Of a DNA stretch of 8,823 nucleotides, positions 1-5,702 are shown in pieces. A program made the translations under genes and the position numbers. Under the pieces are notes generated by a model. It saw only the letters and a list, made by a program, of their open reading frames with translations. It did not search any database and was not told the DNA's origin. Position 1 is the first letter of the stretch, and every line of letters begins with the position of its first letter. Origin of the DNA: Spirochaetales bacterium (lineage in GTDB: Bacteria > Spirochaetota > Spirochaetia > Sphaerochaetales > Sphaerochaetaceae); assembly GCA_017632495.1 (NCBI GenBank), contig JAGBRG010000341.1:1-8823 (forward strand), given 5' to 3'.

Positions 1-937
1 AGTCAATTCCCAGTCTCTGGTAGTCGGCGCTTTTAAGTGCATTGGGTCTTGCCAAGAACGGAACCTTGTTCACGGCGACCTTGATGACCCCGTTTACCTT
101 GAAGACATCCTCGCTCTTTGCGCTGAGTAGCGGTGCGATGTCCTTGGTCAGGTCAAAGCAGACAATGGAGTTTTCATTTGTCACATGGGGTGTGATGGGA
201 ACTATCAGCGATGTGCATCCCTTGGGGTTTGTAAAGGCTGCGCAGGTATGTAGAACCGGCTTTGGAGTATCCTGAGGGTTCAGGTAGTTTTTGGCCTCCA
301 CTTTGCTTCTGAGACCCAGATAATGGTTGAAAAGACGGGGCTGTACACGTTTTATCAGCCTTGCCACGGCTATTGTGGCATTGACATCGACCATGGCATC
401 GTGAGCTCCGATCTGCTCGATGTTGTTGGCTGCCGTCATCTCGGTGAGCTTGAAGACGGGGTTTCCTTTCTCGCTTGGACCCGGCCAGTTGATGCCTTCG
501 GGTCTGAAGTCGTGGCAGGCACGAACAAGATCCAGAATATCCCAGCGGCTGTTTCCGTTCTTCCATTCTCTCTGATAGGGGTCCAGAAAGTTCCTGTAGA
601 GGGTGTTTCTGATGAACTCGTCATCAAATCTCAGGGAGTTGAAACCGCAGACGCAGGTTCCCGGGACGGAGAAGAGGTTGTTGATCTTTTCAATGAACTC
701 GCTTTCCGGAAGGCCTTTGGCTTTTACCTCCTGGGGCGTGATGCCGGTGACAAGGCATGCGGCGGGGTCCGGGATGTAATCCGCAGACAGTTTGCAGTAT
801 AAAATCACAGGGTCGCCAATGGGGTTGAGATCCAAATCCGTTCTCTGACCTGCGAACTGTGCAATTCTGTCATAAGAGGGGTTTAAACCGAACGTCTCAA
901 GATCATACCAGAAGAAAGATTCACTAAAGCTCCGCAT
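1..937 (-). CDS. sbcB: Exodeoxyribonuclease I (partial, C-terminus off left edge)
   Basis: Reading the minus strand from the ATG at 937-935 gives 312 uninterrupted codons to the window edge, beginning MRSFSESFFWYDLETFG. Family knowledge: ExoI is a 3'-5' single-strand DNA exonuclease of the DEDDh superfamily acting in recombination and mismatch repair; the E. coli enzyme has 475 residues, so about one third is missing here. Visible catalytic residues: D12 and E14 in YDLETFG, D105 in RFDDEFIRN, H179 and D184 in GAHDAMVDV. Other close matches to E. coli ExoI as recalled are ITPQE (66-70), NSRWDILD (129-136), RPEGINWP (145-152) and RQP-like VQPRLF (198-203). The start sits just before the first catalytic strand, as in E. 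coli. No clear Shine-Dalgarno precedes it. The gene is divergent from the secreted-protein gene at 1000. Antisense frames inside it are shadows. Identification is firm; species origin is not. Confidence 0.95.
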   Translation of the reverse strand, partial: MRSFSESFFWYDLETFGLNPSYDRIAQFAGQRTDLDLNPIGDPVILYCKLSADYIPDPAACLVTGITPQEVKAKGLPESEFIEKINNLFSVPGTCVCGFNSLRFDDEFIRNTLYRNFLDPYQREWKNGNSRWDILDLVRACHDFRPEGINWPGPSEKGNPVFKLTEMTAANNIEQIGAHDAMVDVNATIAVARLIKRVQPRLFNHYLGLRSKVEAKNYLNPQDTPKPVLHTCAAFTNPKGCTSLIVPITPHVTNENSIVCFDLTKDIAPLLSAKSEDVFKVNGVIKVAVNKVPFLARPNALKSADYQRLGID

Positions 938-961
938 ATTGAAAATCTACCACAAAAAAAC

Positions 962-990
962 TTGAAAACCTAGCTTGAAGGTAATAAAAT
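962..990 (+). promoter_or_regulatory. Probable sigma-70 promoter of the secreted protein/hexokinase pair
   Basis: TTGAAA at 962-967 and TAAAAT at 985-990 are separated by exactly 17 bases, a good match to a housekeeping promoter. The predicted transcription start lies near 996-998, only two to four bases before the ATG at 1000, so the messenger would be leaderless or nearly so. This fits the absence of a correctly spaced Shine-Dalgarno. The site lies in the 62-base gap shared with the divergent sbcB gene. Motif-only call. Confidence 0.55.
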
Positions 991-999
991 TTCTTCTGC

Positions 1000-1668
1000 A
1001 TGATACGACGTTTTACGATAGTAGGGTTGGTATCACTGTTGCTTCTGACAAATGTTCTCTATGCGGACAATCCTGTAGATCCGCCATCAACGGTTGATGT
1101 GAATAACTCCCTGATGGTTATTTTGGATTGTGTTTCCGCATCCCTTGTCACAGAATGCACCGACACAACAATCAAACTTCCCTGCAGCAATGTCTCTATG
1201 GACCCGAATGTCCATCTTCCCAAGAGAATCGCTTACTTTTTGGCCGACCCCTCTGAATTTGTAAACGCCCTGTCTCCTTCTGACTCAAATAACAGGTTCT
1301 TCTCGTCTTTTCTTTCGGTTCTGAACACAGCAACGGAAAACCCGATGGTATCGACTGTCTATGTTGCCATGACCACCCGTGACTACCGTCAGGGTGACTT
1401 TCTGCTTTCAGGATCCATTGTCTTCAAGTACCCCGAGGGTGCTACCATGGAGGATATTCTGAACATCTGGTCCGCAAGAGAAGACCTTGGAAAGAGCATA
1501 AACATGTCGCTTGACATGAAGGTCTATGGCAAAAAGCTCTCAGAACCCATCTCTCTTTCCGGAGATTTTGACATGTCCATCGATAAATCCGGAACTATCC
1601 TCGTTAAATCTGCTGACACCTACACAATAAACGGCTATGCTTATCTAGGCGGAGAGTTTCTGATGTGA
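1000..1668 (+). CDS. Secreted protein of unknown function
   Basis: 222 residues; I do not recognise the family. The N-terminus is a typical Sec signal peptide: basic MIRR, a hydrophobic core (about 7-20, GLVSLLLL) and a probable signal peptidase I site after A22 (VLYA|DN). There is no lipobox cysteine, so a soluble periplasmic or outer-membrane-associated product is expected. The mature part has three cysteines (C44, C53, C62) near its N-terminus, a middle region with several Phe and Ser residues (97-107), and a C-terminal half of alternating hydrophobic strands (about 135-220) suggesting a beta-rich fold. It ends at Met222 with no further anchor. The ATG at 1000 is chosen because it gives a complete signal peptide; no Shine-Dalgarno is spaced for it. 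The hexokinase gene follows 21 bases downstream on the same strand, so the two are probably co-transcribed, although a functional link is not evident. Confidence 0.85.
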   Translation: MIRRFTIVGLVSLLLLTNVLYADNPVDPPSTVDVNNSLMVILDCVSASLVTECTDTTIKLPCSNVSMDPNVHLPKRIAYFLADPSEFVNALSPSDSNNRFFSSFLSVLNTATENPMVSTVYVAMTTRDYRQGDFLLSGSIVFKYPEGATMEDILNIWSAREDLGKSINMSLDMKVYGKKLSEPISLSGDFDMSIDKSGTILVKSADTYTINGYAYLGGEFLM

Positions 1669-1684
1669 TCTCCGCCTTCGGAGG
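1647..1684 (+). promoter_or_regulatory. Competing hairpins over the hexokinase ribosome-binding site
   Basis: A perfect 9-bp inverted repeat (AGGCGGAGA at 1647-1655, TCTCCGCCT at 1669-1677) brackets the stop codon of the upstream gene. Its right arm also contains CTCCG (1670-1674), which can instead pair with CGGAG (1679-1683) across a four-base loop. That second stem covers most of the hexokinase Shine-Dalgarno GGAGG at 1680-1684, five bases before the ATG. The two stems cannot coexist. This looks like a translational coupling or switching element; the pairing is seen in the sequence and the function is inferred. Confidence 0.5.
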
Positions 1685-1689
1685 ATGGT

Positions 1690-2997
1690 ATGATAAAAAA
1701 AGTCGAGGATTTTCTCAACGCTCATCGTCTCAACCCAGACATGATCGATATGGACGAAATGTGCGGTCTCTTTCTCAGAGAGATGGAAGCAGGACTTAAA
1801 GGCAAGCCAAGTTCCCTGCCCATGATTCCGAGCTTCTGCTCTCCCGATGCAAGACCCAAGGCAGGTGAAAGCGTCATAGTCATAGATGCAGGCGGCACGA
1901 ACTTCCGTACATGTATCGTCACTTTCGGGGACGACCTCAAGCCGAAAATCAGCGACTTCAGAAAAATCCGCATGCCCGGAACTGAGAAGGAAGTAAGCGC
2001 AGCCGAGTTCTTCTCTGTCATCGCAGACGAGCTTGAAAGGCTTATCGACAAGAGCGACAAAATCGGTTTCTGCTTCTCTTATGCTGCCGAGATCCTTCCG
2101 GACCACGACGGAATTCCCCGCATGTTCAGCAAGGAAATCAAGGCCCCCGAGGTTCTGGGAAAGCACCTTGGTAAGGAAATTCTTGCAGAACTTGGCCGCA
2201 GGGGACACGATGTCTCATCCAAGAAAGTCATGATTATGAACGACACCGTCACAACCCTTTTAGCCGCTCAGGCCAAAAACGTCGGCGGAAACTACGACGG
2301 CTGCATCGGCTTTATCCTTGGAACCGGCACCAACACCGCATACATCGAAAAGACAGCTAACATCACAAAGCTCGATGCCTCTGTGCGTGAAAGCGGCCTT
2401 CTTTCCGAAAACCAGATCATCAATGTCGAGTCCGGCTGTCTCAATTTCCATCTGGGCGATATTGATATCAAGTTCCTGGCCTCTACCAAGGATCCCGAGC
2501 TCTACGGCTTTGAGAAGATGGTAAGCGGAGCATATCTTGGGCCTCTTGCAAACGAAGTCATAAAGCAGGCCATAGCGGAGGGTGTTCTGAGTCAGCAGTT
2601 TGCCGACGCCCATGCCGCCTACACATCCCTTTCCACCATCGAGCTCAATGCTTTCCTCAAAGAGGACGAGATGAGCTCTCTTGCCAGATGCTGCAAGTAC
2701 AGCGAAGAGGACTATGATGTTCTGATGGAGATTATGGGAGCCTTCATATCCCGTGCTGCCAAGCTCACTGCGGCCAATCTTGCCTCCGCGGTTCTGAAGA
2801 CCGATTACGGCAAGGACGAGGACCATCCTGTTCTGATCAATGCTGACGGAACCACATTCCTCATCACGGCATACCTTAAGAGCTATACCACAGAGTATCT
2901 TGATGCCTATCTTGCGGAAAAGGGAAGAAGAGCTGTTATCACCCAGATTGACGACAGCCCAATTATCGGCTCTGCCATCGGTGCTCTGTCACTCTGA
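1690..2997 (+). CDS. Hexokinase (eukaryotic-type family)
   Basis: 435 residues, full length for a single-unit hexokinase. Role: ATP-dependent phosphorylation of glucose or a related hexose at the 6-hydroxyl in the cytoplasm, the entry to glycolysis. Motifs in order: phosphate-1 loop DAGGTNFR (66-73); sugar-binding segment GFCFSYAAEI (126-135); SKEIKAP (147-153) standing for the TKGFK-type loop; NDTVTTLLA (184-192) with catalytic D185; LGTGTNTAYIE (210-220) with N215; NVESG (245-249) with E247; FEKMVSGAYLG (274-284) with E275; adenosine-site strand VLINADGTTF (381-390). By alignment to human glucokinase from memory, S147/K148, N184/D185, N215, E247 and E275 match T168/K169, N204/D205, N231, E256 and E290, so the sugar site looks intact. 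GGAGG at 1680-1684 fixes the start. It is the second gene after the secreted protein and converges on the 131-aa gene. True sugar specificity cannot be read from sequence. Confidence 0.95.
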   Translation: MIKKVEDFLNAHRLNPDMIDMDEMCGLFLREMEAGLKGKPSSLPMIPSFCSPDARPKAGESVIVIDAGGTNFRTCIVTFGDDLKPKISDFRKIRMPGTEKEVSAAEFFSVIADELERLIDKSDKIGFCFSYAAEILPDHDGIPRMFSKEIKAPEVLGKHLGKEILAELGRRGHDVSSKKVMIMNDTVTTLLAAQAKNVGGNYDGCIGFILGTGTNTAYIEKTANITKLDASVRESGLLSENQIINVESGCLNFHLGDIDIKFLASTKDPELYGFEKMVSGAYLGPLANEVIKQAIAEGVLSQQFADAHAAYTSLSTIELNAFLKEDEMSSLARCCKYSEEDYDVLMEIMGAFISRAAKLTAANLASAVLKTDYGKDEDHPVLINADGTTFLITAYLKSYTTEYLDAYLAEKGRRAVITQIDDSPIIGSAIGALSL

Positions 2998-3107
2998 TTA
3001 AACCATAGGCCCTAATTGCGGCGTCGCTGCGCTTACGCCGTGCAAAAAGCACTGTCGTGCGCTGGCTCCTAGCACTTAGGACCTCTGCTTTAATCAATAA
3101 TTAAACC
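2995..3107. repeat. Complex inverted-repeat element between convergent genes; possible bidirectional terminator
   Basis: The 21-base arms at 2995-3015 and 3076-3096 are inverted complements at 18 of 21 positions. The 60 bases between them carry smaller palindromes: CGGCGT/ACGCCG (3019-3024, 3035-3040), GTGC-AAAAA-GCAC (3040-3052), and GCAC-TGTC-GTGC (3049-3060), with a further GCAC at 3072-3075 as an alternative partner. An AT-rich inverted repeat, TTTAAT/ATTAAA (3089-3094, 3100-3105), overlaps the stop codon of the minus-strand gene. The octamer ATTAAACC is repeated directly at 2997-3004 and 3100-3107. It fills the whole gap between two convergent genes, so a terminator role is natural, but no clean uridine tract is present. 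It could also be a dispersed palindromic repeat or MITE-like element. Confidence 0.6.
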
Positions 3108-3496
3108 TCGCCTAAACCAAAATCTCCAATTATCTTCATTACGTTGCCATCCTGGACCACATCAAGCTCGTGGTCCGGGAAGTACTCTTTCAGCTTGCTC
3201 TTTAAAAATGCGAAGGCAGATGATGTGATGTGGACGCTGTCATACTGGGAGACTTTTTCCAGTGTACGGACCTCGACATTGACAACGTAGCCGCGTCCGT
3301 ATTTGGAACCGTAGCCCAGGGTGAATGCCATGGATGTGGAAAAAAGCCCGTCAAAGCTGGGGTTGGAACCCTGGCCGCGCTTGAGTCTGTTCGGATGGAC
3401 AGCGTAGTGGTCTCCGTATAGGTCTTCGAGATGATTGTCCAGAGCCTGGCACATAAGAGCCATGCGCTCTTCAAGCTCTTCCTGTTTCGGATGCAT
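3101..3496 (-). CDS. Conserved-looking protein of unknown function, downstream partner of patatin
   Basis: 131 residues, soluble, no signal peptide or membrane segment; not recognised. The N-terminus (3-27) is a charged helix beginning HPKQEELEERMAL. A central glycine- and aromatic-rich stretch (about 58-75, FTLGYGSKYGRGYVVNV) looks like beta strands, followed by a helix near 92-106 (AFAFLKSKLKEYF) and final strands ending in GDFGLGEV. It has a single cysteine, C16. The ATG at 3496 lies inside the patatin gene, whose stop is at 3471-3473, a 26-base overlap implying translational coupling. AAGGA, five bases upstream on the minus strand, supports the start. The strict overlap and order suggest the two proteins work together, for example as regulator or partner of the lipase, but nothing in the sequence shows this directly. 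The gene ends in the inverted-repeat element shared with hexokinase. Confidence 0.83.
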   Translation of the reverse strand: MHPKQEELEERMALMCQALDNHLEDLYGDHYAVHPNRLKRGQGSNPSFDGLFSTSMAFTLGYGSKYGRGYVVNVEVRTLEKVSQYDSVHITSSAFAFLKSKLKEYFPDHELDVVQDGNVMKIIGDFGLGEV

Positions 3497-4550
3497 TTTT
3501 CCTTGCCTCCATGTTTTCTACAAGCAGCCTTGCAAATTCATTTAGCTTTGCCGCATTTGAAGCAGCGCTGATCTGCGCCTGAGATTTGATGTACTGAAGC
3601 GAGACCGGGTTGGTCTCGTCCATCTTCACAGGATTGGGAAGAGGGTCATCGATGCGGACGTAGTCCACATCCCTTATGCGGTTGATGACAAAATCGGTGG
3701 TCCTTTTCTGGGCTGTGGAGTACATCGGTGAGACCTGGTCGGCCCAGTTCATCAGACCGCGGGTGCTGTCCATGCGCATGGTATGGTAGCTGCCGCCTGT
3801 GCTGACGGAAAGGATGTGGAACTTCTCGCAGTCGGGATAGAGGGCCTTGGCCTCAAAATATGCATAGAGGGCGGGGTTGTTTGCAATGACTCCTCCGTCT
3901 ACCAGAAGCTCTCCCTTGTATTCGATGGGTGAAAAGTATGTCGGAGCTGCGCTTGTGGCCCTGGCTGCGACCCAGACGGGACAGTCGGAGTCCTCGGCAT
4001 AGCTTGTGATTATCTTCTGTTTTCCCTTTGAAAGATCATAGGCCATGATCATCGTAGGAACCTTGGCACTATCCATGAGCCTTGCTCCGAACCACCTCTG
4101 ACAGAGATTCTGGATGTTGGACGAATGATATTTGTCAGAGACGAACTGCCTCAGACCGAAGATGGATGACTGTGCCTGGAAAATCTCCTTTCCCATGGTC
4201 ATGTAGTTATTAAGAAGAGCCTCAAGGTCTATCTGGCGGCTTCCGTTCTGCTCTACGTGAGGCAGAGCCGACTCACAGGACAGGGCAAGTGAGATGAGAC
4301 CGCCTGTTGAGGTTCCTGAAATCAGGTCAAAATATGTGGCAATATCGTCAGTTCCGTCATTGTCGCGGATGCAGCTTTCAAGCTTCTGAAGAAGAACAAC
4401 AGGAATGATGCCCCTCATTCCTCCACCGTCCAGAGTCAGGATGAAGCGCTCTTTGGGACGTATTGGCTCGGGAGCCTGAATGGTTTCAGGTTCCTGGATT
4501 TGAGGCTTCTTTTTTCCGAAATGTCTTCTGAAAAAATCCGATATGCTCAT
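3471..4550 (-). CDS. Patatin-like phospholipase
   Basis: 359 residues from the ATG at 4550. Patatin-family enzymes are Ser-Asp dyad acyl hydrolases that cleave fatty acids from membrane lipids. All parts of the active site are visible: oxyanion-hole loop DGGGMRG (41-47), nucleophile elbow GTSTGG (79-84) with Ser81, and catalytic Asp218 in DGGVIANNP. The N-terminal 35 residues are basic then proline- and glutamate-rich (FFRRHFGKKK, then EPETIQAPEPIRP) with no signal peptide, so the protein is cytoplasmic and perhaps associates with the inner membrane through its basic tail. The arrangement GGGMRGIIPVVLL with YFDLISGTSTGG resembles the bacterial patatins that include the CBASS effector CapV; no nucleotide cyclase gene is present here, so a defence role is unproven. 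A TTG at 4586 would add 12 residues and overlap the neighbouring leader; ATG 4550 (or the GTG just before it) is preferred. No Shine-Dalgarno is visible. It overlaps the 131-aa gene. Confidence 0.93.
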   Translation of the reverse strand: MSISDFFRRHFGKKKPQIQEPETIQAPEPIRPKERFILTLDGGGMRGIIPVVLLQKLESCIRDNDGTDDIATYFDLISGTSTGGLISLALSCESALPHVEQNGSRQIDLEALLNNYMTMGKEIFQAQSSIFGLRQFVSDKYHSSNIQNLCQRWFGARLMDSAKVPTMIMAYDLSKGKQKIITSYAEDSDCPVWVAARATSAAPTYFSPIEYKGELLVDGGVIANNPALYAYFEAKALYPDCEKFHILSVSTGGSYHTMRMDSTRGLMNWADQVSPMYSTAQKRTTDFVINRIRDVDYVRIDDPLPNPVKMDETNPVSLQYIKSQAQISAASNAAKLNEFARLLVENMEARKNASETGRA

Positions 4551-4561
4551 CACAGTAAAAA

Positions 4562-4582
4562 TGATATATTTACCCCCAAGGG
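4562..4582 (+). promoter_or_regulatory. Extended -10 promoter and ribosome-binding site of the radical SAM gene
   Basis: TGATATATT at 4562-4570 fits an extended -10 element (TGnTATATT) and there is no good -35 box. The predicted transcript start near 4577 leaves a short leader holding AAGGG (4578-4582), eight bases before the ATG at 4591. This Shine-Dalgarno decides the start against the upstream in-frame ATGs at 4543 and 4561, which lack one and would overlap the divergent patatin gene or its leader. Confidence 0.5.
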
Positions 4583-4590
4583 TCAATAGA

Positions 4591-5550
4591 ATGGAAGAGA
4601 AAAAAAGTTCGCCTTACAGCTGCTGTCAGCTGTGCCCCAACAATTGCCGCGTGGACAGAACAAAAAACCAGCTGGGCCGCTGTGCTCAAGGCTCTTCTGT
4701 CCGCATTGCATGGTCAGGCCTTCACAGGGGCGAGGAGCCTCCCGTGACAGGGAAAAAGGGATCGGGCATGATTTTCTTCTGCGGCTGTCCTCTTCATTGC
4801 CAGTACTGTCAGAACTATCAGATAAGCCGGGGTCTCTGGGACGGGGTTGTTCTTTCGGATAAGGAACTTGCTAATCTGATGCTGGATCTACAGGCATTTG
4901 GGGCTGCTTCCATAAACCTTGTCACGGGAACGCATTTCATTCCGTCTATCGTAAATGCCATAACGGATGCAAAAGAGCGCGGTCTTAACCTTCCGATTGT
5001 CTGGAATTCCTCGGGCTATGAGAGTGTGGAGGCCCTGAGGCTCATCGACCCTCTGATTGACCTTTATCTGATTGATATCAAGACACTTAGTTCTGATGTG
5101 GCTTCCAAGTTCTGCGGCCTTTCTTCCTATGCCTCCGCCATTGTTCCTGTAGCTCGCTTTCTGAAAAGGCGGCATCCTCATACTGATCTTGAAAACGGTC
5201 TTAAGGGGACACTTGTGCGCCACCTGGTGTTTCCGGGATGCATCGACCAGACTGTGGAGTTTCTCAGATGGTATGCGGACAACATGAAGGACTGCTCGCT
5301 TCTGTCTCTGATGGTCCAGTTCGTCCCGCCAGAGAACGATCCGGGTTTTGAGAAGATGACAGATGAGCAGTACAACATGCTTTTGGATCTTGTTGATGAA
5401 CTTGGCATTGACGGCTTTGTCCAGGAGCGGTCTGACAACGAGATTCTCTGGATTCCTGATTTCAGACGTGACCAGCCGTTTCCCCAGGGCTTTGCAGACG
5501 CCCTTCCGTCCTTTCTGGATATCAAGAACAGGTGTCAAAGCAGTCTGTAG
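4591..5550 (+). CDS. Radical SAM protein, PflX / pyruvate formate-lyase activase-like
   Basis: 319 residues. The layout matches COG1313 (PflX-type, homologous to pyruvate formate-lyase activating enzyme). An N-terminal cysteine motif, C12-x2-C15-x3-C19 plus C31, probably binds an extra cluster; WSGLHRGEEPPVTGKKGSG (41-59) is the family linker. The radical SAM motif is C66-x3-C70-x2-C73 in GCPLHCQYCQN, whose cluster would cleave S-adenosylmethionine to generate a radical. Later family-like segments are RHLVFPG, MVQFVPPENDPG and ILWIPDFRR. An additional Cys64 just before the motif (FFCGC) is a small oddity, where Ser or Thr is commoner to my recollection. The product is cytoplasmic and oxygen-sensitive. 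The substrate is unknown: no glycyl-radical enzyme lies in the window, so direct pyruvate formate-lyase activation cannot be claimed. It is divergent from patatin and followed by the 41-bp repeats. Confidence 0.9.
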   Translation: MEEKKSSPYSCCQLCPNNCRVDRTKNQLGRCAQGSSVRIAWSGLHRGEEPPVTGKKGSGMIFFCGCPLHCQYCQNYQISRGLWDGVVLSDKELANLMLDLQAFGAASINLVTGTHFIPSIVNAITDAKERGLNLPIVWNSSGYESVEALRLIDPLIDLYLIDIKTLSSDVASKFCGLSSYASAIVPVARFLKRRHPHTDLENGLKGTLVRHLVFPGCIDQTVEFLRWYADNMKDCSLLSLMVQFVPPENDPGFEKMTDEQYNMLLDLVDELGIDGFVQERSDNEILWIPDFRRDQPFPQGFADALPSFLDIKNRCQSSL

Positions 5551-5582
5551 CGAAATAATTCGCGTTTGGACTGCTTTTGTCA
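5533..5582 (+). promoter_or_regulatory. Stem-loop spanning the radical SAM stop codon
   Basis: AAAGCAGTC (5537-5545, last codons of the radical SAM gene) is an exact inverted complement of GACTGCTTT (5569-5577), and inside it GCGAA (5550-5554) pairs with TTCGC (5559-5563) over the loop ATAA. The two stems are separated by a small internal loop, giving one long hairpin around the stop codon. The gene tail therefore resembles an inverted, degraded copy of the downstream 41-bp repeat. It may help end transcription, although no uridine tract follows. Confidence 0.45.
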
Positions 5583-5680
5583 GTCCAAAATGAAGAAAAT
5601 TCGCGTTTGGACTGCTTTTGTCAGTCCAAAACGAAGAAAACTCGCGTGTGGACTGATTTTCGGTTGCGGTTTTGTTTAAT
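5558..5680. repeat. 41-bp tandem repeat carrying a hairpin, three copies (third degenerate)
   Basis: Copies at 5558-5598 and 5599-5639 differ at one base (T5591 versus C5632). A third begins at 5640, matches for about 21 bases with three changes, then diverges into the hypB promoter. Each full copy holds a 9-bp perfect stem, TTTGGACTG and CAGTCCAAA, with a seven-base loop CTTTTGT (first copy 5565-5573 and 5581-5589). An A-rich stretch rather than a T tract follows on the plus strand, and CGCG follows on the minus strand, so these are not ordinary intrinsic terminators. Tandem operators, RNA-protein binding hairpins or a repeat expansion are all possible. Confidence 0.85.
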
Positions 5681-5693
5681 AAACATATATAAT
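5664..5693 (+). promoter_or_regulatory. Probable hypB promoter
   Basis: A perfect TATAAT at 5688-5693 is preceded 18 bases upstream by TTGCGG (5664-5669), a weak -35 lying inside the degraded third repeat. Transcription would start near 5700, about three bases before the hypB ATG at 5703, again predicting a leaderless message. The two intact hairpin repeats lie directly upstream and could be binding sites for a regulator. Confidence 0.6.
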
Positions 5694-5702
5694 TAACAAG
5701 TT

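Noticed and set aside
174..802. Overlapping frames on both strands (plus 323-802; minus 174-566 and 436-627) as possible genes
   Set aside because: They lie inside the sbcB reading frame, which has full catalytic motifs; their translations are low-complexity or motif-free.
1000..1066. Tat export signal from the RR at residues 3-4
   Set aside because: The rest of the twin-arginine consensus is absent and the hydrophobic core fits a normal Sec signal.
1645..2826. Long minus-strand frames of 187 and 188 codons opposite hexokinase
   Set aside because: Antisense shadows created by the codon bias of hexokinase, which carries every family motif; no plausible start signals.
2997..3107. ATTAAACC repeats as target-site duplications of an inserted element
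   Set aside because: The left copy lies inside the inverted-repeat arm and overlaps the hexokinase stop codon, so it is not a clean flanking duplication; no transposase is seen.
3471..4586. Assigning the patatin pair to CBASS as CapV
   Set aside because: No CD-NTase, Cap2 or Cap3 gene is present; resemblance in the catalytic loops alone is shared by many patatins.
5565..5630. The repeat hairpins as a pair of intrinsic terminators, or as a short CRISPR array
   Set aside because: No U tract follows either stem, and the 41-bp units abut with no unique spacers.
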